DNA of 64,000 nucleotides. Origin: Dokdonella_A soli (GTDB lineage: Bacteria; Pseudomonadota; Gammaproteobacteria; Xanthomonadales; Rhodanobacteraceae). Below the pieces are notes generated by a model. It saw nothing but the letters and a program-made list of their open reading frames with translations. It had not been told where the DNA came from and did not search any database. The translations under genes were made by a program, and so were the position numbers. The stretch is from the NCBI RefSeq assembly GCF_039523175.1, contig NZ_BAAAEU010000023.1, forward strand, positions 1 to 64,000. The letters are read 5' to 3'. Each line of letters starts with the position of its first letter. The first letter of the stretch is position 1. This document shows positions 9,334 to 16,980 of this stretch, in pieces.

Positions 9334-9470
9334 TTTGTCCGAAATTGACAGCACGGGCGCGCGCATGACATCCGGGCGTCTCGGTCCGGCACATGCAGGA
9401 ATGCCGACTGATCCCAGTCGACCAGATCCGGAGATGACCGCGACCCGACGCCGCGGCCATCTCCCACTTG

Positions 9471-10556
9471 TCACTGACCGAGCTTGAACTCGATCCGGCG
9501 CCGCATGGTCGTGGCGACTGCCTGACCCTTGTCCAGTCGCGGCTCGAACTTCGCCTGCTCGATCGCGCGGACCGCCTCACGGTCGAACAGGCGCGCCGGG
9601 TTGGCGCCGACGACTCTCGCGTTCTGAACAGAACCGTCCGCAGCGACCGTGAACTCCACTTCGACCCAGCCGTCCTGGCGATTGCGCGCGGCGGCGGCCG
9701 GATACGACGGCCGCGGCGGCGTGACGACGCGCACGTCGCGCGTCTCGCCGACCGGTTGCTCGGGCGATGCAGCCGGCGGCGGCGCCACCGTCGGCGTGGG
9801 CGTCGCACGCGCGACTGTCTGCTTGGGCGCGGCGGCGCCCGGCGTCTCGGCCGCGGGAGCCGCTGTGCTGCCGGCCGCTGCCGTCGATTCCGGTGTGGCT
9901 GCTCCAGCCTGAGCAGGGGCCTGCGCTCGCGCCGCGGCAGCCGCAGCGGCGGTGGCGGCCTGCTGCGCCTGCTGCTGCTCACGGTCATTCTGTTTCTTCT
10001 TCGCGTCGAGCTTGCTGCGCAGGATCGTCAGCGTGTAGTTGCTTGGATCCGCCTTCGCGAGCAGGCCCATGATGCGATTGGCCTCGTCGAAGTTGCCCTG
10101 ATTGATCTGGTCCTCCGCGCTGCCGGTCGCGAACGGAAACAGTTCGCGCAACGCGTCGGTCGCACCCGTATCGTCAGGCTGCTTGGCAAGAATGCGCAGG
10201 TAGTACTCCAACGCGTTGTTGCCGGTCGGCGCGACCATGCGGTTCTCGCCCATCGCAACACGTGCTTCCTTGTAGAGCTGGTCGACCGTGAGATCTTCTG
10301 CCGCGGTGGGCGCCGGCGCCGCAGTGGTGCCGGGAGCCGCGGTCGTCGATGGGGCGGTCGCGGTGATCGAGGTTCCGGACTGGCCGAGAAACCACCACGC
10401 CACGAACCCGATAAGGGCGATCAGGATCGCCGCGACCACGAGCTGGGTCACCGAAACCGCACCGCGCATCCGACGCAGGGACGCCCGGCCGAAATCGATC
10501 GATACACCGCCGCGCGCAATGGTCGACACGCGGCCCAAGTTGTTTGAACTCAACAT
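9471..10556 (-). CDS. TonB-like energy transducer with N-terminal anchor and TPR-like helical region
   Basis: 361 residues from the ATG at 10556, preceded by a GGGGGG ribosome site; the longer upstream frame is not protein-like. A single membrane helix lies near residues 35-58 (QLVVAAILIALIGFVAWWFL). An Ala/Thr/Pro linker follows, then helices resembling short TPR units (LTVDQLYKEARVAMGENRMV, NNALEYYLRILAKQPDD). A long Gln/Ala/Pro-rich stretch leads to a C-terminal TonB domain: PSYPAAAARNRQDGWVEVEF, TVAADGSVQNARVV, FDREAVRAIEQAKFEPRL. TonB domains contact outer-membrane receptors and pass on proton-motive energy. No exbB/exbD is adjacent, so it must share those from elsewhere. Confidence 0.85.
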   Translation of the reverse strand: MLSSNNLGRVSTIARGGVSIDFGRASLRRMRGAVSVTQLVVAAILIALIGFVAWWFLGQSGTSITATAPSTTAAPGTTAAPAPTAAEDLTVDQLYKEARVAMGENRMVAPTGNNALEYYLRILAKQPDDTGATDALRELFPFATGSAEDQINQGNFDEANRIMGLLAKADPSNYTLTILRSKLDAKKKQNDREQQQAQQAATAAAAAAARAQAPAQAGAATPESTAAAGSTAAPAAETPGAAAPKQTVARATPTPTVAPPPAASPEQPVGETRDVRVVTPPRPSYPAAAARNRQDGWVEVEFTVAADGSVQNARVVGANPARLFDREAVRAIEQAKFEPRLDKGQAVATTMRRRIEFKLGQ

Positions 10557-10806
10557 CTCATCCCCCCGAGCATTGGATTTCGCACACGGCGGTTGTGCCG
10601 CATGCAAACGCAAAGATAACGCAATTGGCAAATGCACGATGCATGCCGCCCAGCCAGGCCCACGGCTGGGGCGCTGCGGAGCCCGCCCGTTCAGTTTCGA
10701 CTGCTTAAGCTCGACCGACACACGACACACTGGTCCGCGACAGCGATCCAATCTGCGTGTACCGGCATCGTCGCGTGGTCATCCACGACCAATCGAGGAT
10801 CAAGCC

Positions 10807-11103
10807 ATGGCAAACGTACGCGATATGAAGCAGCCCCTGGACGAGGCCACCGATGGGATCGCCGCGGCGGCACATGAAACGGCAGAAAGCACCAAGGAGG
10901 AGCTGCAGCGGCTGCGCGCCAAGTTGCGCGCGAATGGCGCGCAGCTCGAGGACGACCTGCGCGACGCCGGCACGCGCTTCGCGGAGGGGGCGAAGAAATT
11001 CAGTGACGCGGCCGTCGAACAGGTGCGCGAGCATCCGCTGGCTGCGTTCGGCATCGCGTTCGCGGCGGGCGTCGTGGTGTCGCGCTGGCTGCGAGGCCGC
11101 TGA
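10807..11103 (+). CDS. DUF883 family (YqjD/ElaB-like) membrane-anchored protein
   Basis: 98 residues from the ATG at 10807, with GAGGA at 10795-10799. The body is a charged amphipathic helix (ETAESTKEELQRLRAKLRAN, DDLRDAGTRFAEGAKKFSDA) and the C-terminus is a membrane anchor (HPLAAFGIAFAAGVVVSRWL) ending in RGR. This is the DUF883 pattern of YqjD/ElaB, inner-membrane proteins with a C-terminal anchor that associate with ribosomes in E. coli in stationary phase. First gene of a three-gene set that mirrors E. coli yqjD-yqjE-yqjK. Confidence 0.9.
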   Translation: MANVRDMKQPLDEATDGIAAAAHETAESTKEELQRLRAKLRANGAQLEDDLRDAGTRFAEGAKKFSDAAVEQVREHPLAAFGIAFAAGVVVSRWLRGR

Positions 11104-11104
11104 C

Positions 11105-11503
11105 ATGGACAAGCCTGAGGAGTCGACGCACGAGTCGCCCCACGCGGCCGACACGCTCTCCGTGGCGGGCGCCGCGCTCGTGCAGGCAATGCACGTAGCG
11201 GAAGCTGCATGGGCGCTGCTGCGCGCCGAGTTGCGACTCGCGCGCAGCAGCGCGCTGGTGCTGGTCGGATTGGCTTTCGTCCTGGTGCTGCTCGGCGTCG
11301 GTACGTGGCTCGCGACCAACGCGGCGATCGCGGCCGGTATCTATGAACTGACGGGCCACATGTTCTATGGCATCGGCGGCATCGCACTCGCGAACCTGCT
11401 CGGCGTCGGCATCGTGCTGATTGCGATGAGAGGTTGCTGGCGCGACTTGTCGTTGCCGCGCACACGGCGCGTGCTCGGCCAGATCGGCCGCGCGCGCGCA
11501 TGA
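11105..11503 (+). CDS. Phage-holin-superfamily 3 / YqjE-like membrane protein
   Basis: 132 residues starting one base after the DUF883 stop. An acidic N-terminus precedes an amphipathic helix and two membrane helices (SSALVLVGLAFVLVLLGVGT and GIGGIALANLLGVGIVLIAM), then a basic tail. The pattern and position fit the YqjE family (PF07332, putative actinobacterial/phage holin). Despite the name there is no phage context here; these are housekeeping membrane proteins of unknown function. Its stop codon overlaps the start of the next gene as ATGA, so translation is probably coupled. Confidence 0.85.
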   Translation: MDKPEESTHESPHAADTLSVAGAALVQAMHVAEAAWALLRAELRLARSSALVLVGLAFVLVLLGVGTWLATNAAIAAGIYELTGHMFYGIGGIALANLLGVGIVLIAMRGCWRDLSLPRTRRVLGQIGRARA

Positions 11504-11799
11504 GCCTGCGGGCACGCCGACGCGACGCCGCGCTCGCCGAGCGCTGCCTCCTTCTGGAACGTGCGGAGTGGGACGCGCAGACACGGACGATGCGCGACCG
11601 CATGATGCGGCATCGCGAAGCCTGGATCGTCGGCGGCGGCTTCGCCGGCGGCCTGGCAACCAGCCTGTTGCCGCTGCGCGGGCTCGTGCGCATCGGCAGC
11701 CTGCTCGCATCCACGTTGCGCACGCCGGTCAGTGCGCTGTTCGTTCGTGACAACGTGGACTGCGACGATGCCGCCCATCATCCGGAACCGCGCGCATGA
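11500..11799 (+). CDS. Small basic protein in the YqjK position
   Basis: 99 residues. The ATG at 11500 overlaps the previous stop (ATGA). The N-terminus is very Arg-rich (SLRARRRDAALAERCLLLER, MRDRMMRHREA). A single hydrophobic segment follows (WIVGGGFAGGLATSLLPLRG) and then a short polar tail. Sequence alone does not identify a family, but length, basic N-terminus, single hydrophobic segment and third place after yqjD/yqjE-like genes match YqjK of E. coli. Function unknown; that it works with its two partners at the membrane is inference from coupling. Confidence 0.7.
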   Translation: MSLRARRRDAALAERCLLLERAEWDAQTRTMRDRMMRHREAWIVGGGFAGGLATSLLPLRGLVRIGSLLASTLRTPVSALFVRDNVDCDDAAHHPEPRA

Positions 11800-12226
11800 C
11801 GACATCGACGGAATCGCCACCGCCCATGCCCGCCGACGCGCAATCGCCGTCAGCACAGCGGTGCCACTGATGAGCTGCGCGAAGATCATCGCCTGAGCGC
11901 GCGTTCAGGACGGCGTGCTCGCGATGCGGCTATCACGATGATCGGTTCCCGGCGCAGGCGCGCGACGACGTCTGACGAGACGCGTCAGGGCTGGCGGATC
12001 GGACGGGGGAGAGTTGCTGCGAGGGGTTTCGGAAATGCTCTCCCTGCGCTGGGCGTATCCGCAGGGAGAGTAATTCGGTTTCCGAGTACTGCTTGGGTAC
12101 TGCTTTGTTACAGGTATTGCGAACTACAGGTATTGCTTGCTGCTGACCAGCTTCGCACCAGACACCGGTACGAAGCCGGTAGCGATAATCGGCGCGCAGA
12201 CACCGCGCTCGATCGACAGGCAGGCC
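11800..12226. other. Intergenic region with a hairpin and short direct repeats
   Basis: No convincing gene. An 11-bp perfect stem, CTCTCCCTGCG at 12038-12048 with CGCAGGGAGAG at 12060-12070, lies in the middle. Just after it come two pairs of near-tandem repeats: GTACTGCTT at 12086 and 12098, and ACAGGTATTGC at 12110 and 12126. The region lies between the convergent YqjK-like and MetJ-H1 genes. The hairpin may end one or both transcripts, though neither side has a clear T tract. Confidence 0.5.
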
Positions 12227-12634
12227 TTACTTGGCCTTCTTGGCTGCCTTCTTCACAGCCTTCTTCTTCGCTGCCGGCTTCTTGGCCGCGCCGGTCTTGC
12301 GAGCGGTGGCGGTCTTGGCCTTGGCGGTGGTCTTCTTCACCGCCTTCTTGGCGGCCTTCTTGGCGGGTTTCTTCTTCGCAGCTGCTTTCTTCATAGCCAT
12401 ATCGCGTCTTAGCTCCTCGTCAGTTGGCAGTGGTTGCCCAGTAAAAGCGTGAAGGAATGCTTCGCACAGCAGATCGCTGTTGGTGGCGTGGCGCAAGTTG
12501 CCGACTTGGCGGCGGGTCCGTTCGTCGGACAGAAGCTTGAGAATGTGGAAGGGAACCGACACCGTGATCTTTTTCACCGACCCGGCTTTTGTACCGTGCT
12601 CAATGTAGGGGACGATGAAACGAGTCGCGGTCAT
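12227..12634 (-). CDS. metJ: MetJ-type ribbon-helix-helix repressor with histone H1-like Lys/Ala tail
   Basis: 135 residues from the ATG at 12634 (AAAGGA ribosome site; a promoter just upstream makes the ATG at 12649 unlikely). Residues 1-78 are plainly MetJ: FIVPYIEHGTKAGSVKKITV, LLSDERTRRQVGNLRHATNS and LLCEAFLHAFTGQPLPTDEE. The DNA-reading beta strand KKITVS is intact. MetJ is the S-adenosylmethionine-responsive repressor of methionine genes. Here the normal C-terminal helix is missing; residues ~80-135 are instead an H1-like tail of Lys, Ala and Pro (KKKPAKKAAKKAVKKTTAKA). Such a tail should bind DNA without sequence preference, so the protein may combine operator recognition with chromatin-like compaction. 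Tandem met boxes lie 162 bases upstream. Confidence 0.9.
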   Translation of the reverse strand: MTATRFIVPYIEHGTKAGSVKKITVSVPFHILKLLSDERTRRQVGNLRHATNSDLLCEAFLHAFTGQPLPTDEELRRDMAMKKAAAKKKPAKKAAKKAVKKTTAKAKTATARKTGAAKKPAAKKKAVKKAAKKAK

Positions 12635-12666
12635 GATTCCTTTATTCATTTGTCACGCCGACGCGG

Positions 12667-12695
12667 AAACTATTACTGTCGCGTGCGCGTGTCAA
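12667..12695 (-). promoter_or_regulatory. Predicted sigma70 promoter of the metJ-H1 gene
   Basis: On the minus strand TTGACA (12690-12695) matches the -35 consensus exactly. A 17-base spacer leads to TAGTTT (12667-12672), a weak -10. Transcription would start near 12660, about 25 bases before the ATG at 12634, which supports that start codon. Confidence 0.5.
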
Positions 12696-12795
12696 CAAAT
12701 TTCTTAGGGGAAACAAGCAGTTCCCACACGACTGCTGGACGCCGGAAACGCCCCCCGAAAATTCCATAAATCGGGCTCGAGATACGCAACGTTCA

Positions 12796-12827
12796 AGACG
12801 CATAGACGTCCAGACGTCCAATGTAAA
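12796..12827. promoter_or_regulatory. Tandem met boxes (MetJ operator)
   Basis: Three contiguous 8-base units read AGACGCAT (12796-12803), AGACGTCC (12804-12811) and AGACGTCC (12812-12819), followed by a weak fourth, AATGTAAA. The E. coli met box consensus is AGACGTCT and operators are two to five tandem boxes, so these match at 6, 7 and 7 of 8 positions in the right register. On the plus strand TAAAAT (12824-12829) resembles a -10 element at the edge of the array, so a rightward promoter could be controlled here. The nearest MetJ-type gene is at 12227-12634. Confidence 0.75.
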
Positions 12828-12835
12828 ATACGCAC

Positions 12836-13524
12836 ATGGAATATATGAAAAGCCCTGAGAGCAAGCAGTGGCGCGGCTTTCAAGGACTTTCTCCACTCGC
12901 ATATACCGCGCGATGCTCATGCGAAAATTGACCGCATGCGAATGATTCCGCAAACGCGCGCGCGCGTTCGGTTCGCACGCGTCGTGCGCCCCAATGGCGG
13001 GTGAACGGCCGAAAAATATTTTTGCGATCGGGGGAGCGCGGAGAGCGGCTCACGGGCAAATCGATCGAACCTCGGCACTCTGCTTCGTCAGGTTGCGCAC
13101 ACCGCGAACGCGTCGCCGGGTTCCGGATATTCATCGCCGGGCGTGACGCCGCGGCCGACTTCTTTCCTTCGCGTGTACATCGGCGATCATCGCGGCTGGC
13201 TTCAACAAATCGATCGCGAATTCACGAAAGACCGCTCGCTCGAAACATCGTGCACGACGGAATCGTCGCGAGCTTCGAGCGCAACCTGAGCGTGCTCATG
13301 CTGCCGTTCGCGGCGCCGCAGTGTCCGTTCTCCGGACTGGACTCACTCACGCTGATCATCTCGATGGCGACTTGCACAGCCGCTTGGGACCGGAGTCGCG
13401 CCGGCGCTACGGACGGCGATGCCGATCACTTCCAGTGCCGCGCCGACGTCCGCTTCGCGTTGCGGGACGAACCACCCGGCGGTCCTCGGGGTTCCGGACC
13501 GGGAATTTCGGCATCCCGAAAACG
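12836..13524. other. Long intergenic region, no convincing gene
   Basis: About 690 bases without a protein-like frame. A 31-codon frame starts at the ATG at 12836, just after the met boxes, and ends at 12931, but it has no ribosome site and no recognisable product. Around 13142-13290 a plus-strand frame contains RVYIGDHRGWLQQIDREFTK, which looks more protein-like than its surroundings. It may be a gene remnant, but I cannot name it. Any transcript driven from the met-box region would enter this stretch. Confidence 0.5.
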
Positions 13525-13552
13525 ACAAGGGCGCGTCAATGCGCGCCCTTGT
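13525..13552 (-). terminator. Rho-independent terminator of gcvH
   Basis: ACAAGGGCGCG and CGCGCCCTTGT form a perfect 11-bp stem around a TCAATG loop. On the minus strand it is followed by CGTTTTCG. It lies 25 bases beyond the gcvH stop codon. Confidence 0.8.
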
Positions 13553-13577
13553 TCGATGCTCGCGCGGAACGCGCGGG

Positions 13578-13976
13578 TCAGTGGTCTTCGCTCTCGATCA
13601 GTTCGGCGTACGCGTCCGGATCGAGCAGCTCTTCCTGCTCCTCGGCAAGGTTGTCCGGCTTGATCACGAAGATCCAGCCGTCGCCATAGGCATCCTCGTT
13701 GATCGTCTCGGGCTTGTCCGGCAGCGCCTCGTTGACCGCGACGATCTCGCCGGAGACGGGCGCATAGACGTCCGATGCCGCCTTCACCGATTCCACGACC
13801 GCACAGGCATTGCCGGCCTTGACCGTATCGCCGACGCTCGGCAGCTCCACATAGACGAGATCACCGAGCAGGCCCTGCGCATGATCGGAGATCCCGCAGG
13901 TGACCGTGCCCTTGTCTTCAACGCGCGCCCACTCGTGGGACTTCATGAACTTCAGATCGCCGGGAATCTCTTGCAT
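13578..13976 (-). CDS. gcvH: Glycine cleavage system H protein
   Basis: 132 residues, normal family length, start preceded by AGGA. The lipoylated lysine is K65 in VVESVKAASD. Flanking family motifs include HEWARVE, GISDHAQGLLGDLVYVELP, GDTVKAG, YAPVSGEIVAVNEAL and DGWIFVIK. H protein carries the methylamine intermediate on its lipoyl arm between P, T and L proteins of the glycine cleavage complex, feeding one-carbon units to tetrahydrofolate in the cytoplasm. gcvT lies upstream on the same strand with a 203-base gap; gcvP is not in the window. Confidence 0.98.
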   Translation of the reverse strand: MQEIPGDLKFMKSHEWARVEDKGTVTCGISDHAQGLLGDLVYVELPSVGDTVKAGNACAVVESVKAASDVYAPVSGEIVAVNEALPDKPETINEDAYGDGWIFVIKPDNLAEEQEELLDPDAYAELIESEDH

Positions 13977-14179
13977 GACGAATGTCCTGGATGTGTGATC
14001 GATTCGAACCGCTCGGCGCGGATTCTACATGGCCCGAATAGCTAGCGTAGTCGAACCTTCCCTGGTGCGCACCCCGATCGGCATCCCCTCAGCCGGATCG
14101 AGATGCCATTACTCGCGCCATCCAGGCGCTCGCCCTGCGGGTCGGCTGCGCTGTTCGCATGCGCTCCCGGCGCACGCAG

Positions 14180-15268
<1,089 letters not shown>

Positions 15269-15356
15269 GGCGGCGATCTGGATTTGGGGGCGCGCATTAT
15301 CGCGGGAAGACGACCTCGCGTCTTCCTCCCGCGTACGTCCGACGAACGTGCGGCTG

Positions 15357-15800
15357 CTATACCCGGGCCTTGACCCGCAACGTCGTCCCGTCGACGGCGA
15401 CGACCTCGACCTCGCTCCCCGCCGGAAGATCCGGCCCCTCGGCCAGCCACGAGCCGTCGCCGACCTTGACCTTGCCGCGGCCATTGACGATCGGTTCGAC
15501 CAGTACGAAGCGCTGGCCGACGAGTTTTTCGCCGCGCCGGTTCAGCAGCGGCTGGTCGTCACGCTGCTCCGCGAGTGGACGGATGAATTTCCAGTAGAGC
15601 GCGCAGGATGCGATCGCGAGGACGCCGAACAGGATCGCCTGCACGATCGCGGGCATGGCCGGCGCAACCAGCGCGATGAGACCCATGATGCCCGCGGCGA
15701 TGCCGATCCAGAGCATGAAGTAGCCCGGCGCGATCATCTCCGCCGCGATCAGCACCAGCGCGAGCAGCCACCAGCCGTAGTTGTCGACGAGGTTGTCCAT
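15357..15800 (-). CDS. NfeD family membrane protein
   Basis: 147 residues from the ATG at 15800, chosen for GGGG seven bases upstream (starts at 15806 and 15818 are open). Several membrane helices (WWLLALVLIAAEMIAPGYFM, LWIGIAAGIMGLIALVAPAM, ILFGVLAIASCALYWKFI) precede a small OB-fold domain with LVGQRFVLVEPIVNGRGKVK and GDGSWLAEG, the NfeD C-terminal signature. This is the short NfeD form without the ClpP-like protease domain. It follows a stomatin/SPFH gene, the standard nfeD-stomatin pair, and the two proteins are thought to form a membrane microdomain complex. Confidence 0.93.
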   Translation of the reverse strand: MDNLVDNYGWWLLALVLIAAEMIAPGYFMLWIGIAAGIMGLIALVAPAMPAIVQAILFGVLAIASCALYWKFIRPLAEQRDDQPLLNRRGEKLVGQRFVLVEPIVNGRGKVKVGDGSWLAEGPDLPAGSEVEVVAVDGTTLRVKARV

Positions 15801-15851
15801 CAGCATGCCCCAAGGCAATTTTCGAAGCCCAAGTTGGTTCGTCGCCGAGTG

Positions 15852-16820
15852 CTAGCGCGGATTCGGCGGCGGCGCTGGCGTACGCGGCGGCGCGACCTTG
15901 TCGACAGCCTGCTTTTCGAGGGCATTCTTCGCCAGCTCGGCGATGCCGGCCAGCGAGCCCAGCACACCGGTCGCCTCGATCGGCAGCAGCAGCATCTTCT
16001 GGTTCGGCGACTCCGCCATCGCTTTCAGCGCCTCGATGTACTTGTTGGCGACGAAATAGTTCAGTGCATTGACGTCGCCACCCGCGATCGCGGTCGACAC
16101 GACTTCGGTCGCCTTCGCTTCGGCGGCGGCCAGGCGCTCGCGTGCCTCGGCCTGGCGGAACGCCGCTTCCTTCTCGCCTTCGGCGGCCAGGATCACCGAT
16201 TGCTTCTCGCCCTCGGCCTTGAGGATCGCGGCCTGGCGGAAGCCCTCGGCGTCCAGGATGTTGGCGCGCTTCTCGCGCTCGGCCTTCATCTGGCGTGCCA
16301 TCGAATCGACCAGATCGCGTGGCGGCTGGATGTCCTTCAGTTCGATGCGCGTGACTTTGAGACCCCATGGATGAGTGGCCTCATCGACCACCCTGAGCAG
16401 ACGCGCGTTGATCTCGTCACGCTTGCTCAACGACTCGTCGAGATCGAGCGAGCCGAGCACGGTGCGGATGTTGGTCATGATCAGGTTGACGATCGCGACT
16501 TCGAGCTGGGCCACCTCGTAGGCCGCCTTCGCCGCGTCGAGCACCTGGTAGAACACGATGCCATCGACCTTGACCACCGCGTTGTCCTTGGTGATCACGT
16601 CCTGCGAGGGCACATCGAGCACCTGTTCCATCATGTTCATCTTGCGGCCGACGTTCTGCACGACCGGAATCAGCAGATGGAATCCCGGGTCCAGCGTGTG
16701 CGTGTACTTGCCCCAGCGCTCGACGGTCCACTCGTATCCCTGCGGCACGATGCGCACGAGCTTGTAGAGGATGATGACCGCCACCGCGACGATGATGATC
16801 GGCAGGATGCCCAGACCCAT
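15852..16820 (-). CDS. SPFH/Band 7 (stomatin-like, QmcA type) membrane protein
   Basis: 322 residues. One N-terminal membrane helix (MGLGILPIIIVAVAVIILY) is followed by the SPFH domain: VPQGYEWTVERWGKYTHTLD, PGFHLLIPVVQNVGRKMNMM, EQVLDVPSQDVITKDNAVVK and VLGSLDLDESLSKRDEINAR. Next comes the Ala/Glu-rich coiled coil EGFRQAAILKAEGEKQSVIL, used for oligomerisation. The tail is Pro-rich. Stomatin-type proteins form large rings in the inner membrane and modulate proteases and fluidity. The gene is 51 bases upstream of nfeD and probably in one transcript with it. Confidence 0.94.
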   Translation of the reverse strand: MGLGILPIIIVAVAVIILYKLVRIVPQGYEWTVERWGKYTHTLDPGFHLLIPVVQNVGRKMNMMEQVLDVPSQDVITKDNAVVKVDGIVFYQVLDAAKAAYEVAQLEVAIVNLIMTNIRTVLGSLDLDESLSKRDEINARLLRVVDEATHPWGLKVTRIELKDIQPPRDLVDSMARQMKAEREKRANILDAEGFRQAAILKAEGEKQSVILAAEGEKEAAFRQAEARERLAAAEAKATEVVSTAIAGGDVNALNYFVANKYIEALKAMAESPNQKMLLLPIEATGVLGSLAGIAELAKNALEKQAVDKVAPPRTPAPPPNPR

Positions 16821-16874
16821 TGTGTGCGCTCCCCGGTTATGAGGCGGCCAGTATAGGCGAGGCCATTCAAACCG

Positions 16875-16980
16875 TGAGCGGTACGTCAGCAGTCAGCGGA
16901 AAGGGCAGGCGGCACGCCCTTGGAAATTTGACACGCCAAAGACGGTTTTGCGGCTTTCCCGCTGACCGCCGTACCGCTCA
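16875..16980. repeat. Large imperfect inverted repeat between stomatin and histidine kinase genes
   Basis: TGAGCGGTACG (16875-16885) pairs with CGTACCGCTCA (16970-16980). Further in, TCAGCGGAAAG (16893-16903) pairs with CTTTCCCGCTGA (16954-16965) with one extra base. The right arm overlaps the stop codon of the kinase gene. The left arm shares GTGAGCGGT with the element at 7114-7178. It may act as a terminator for the kinase transcript or be a REP-like intergenic repeat. Confidence 0.55.

Noticed and set aside
11105..11503. Holin-like protein as a sign of prophage
   Set aside because: The gene belongs to the YqjE family inside a housekeeping operon; no other phage gene is in the window.
13001..13663. 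220-codon plus-strand frame between the met boxes and gcvH
   Set aside because: It overlaps the gcvH terminator and the gcvH coding region antisense, has no ribosome site and no recognisable domain.
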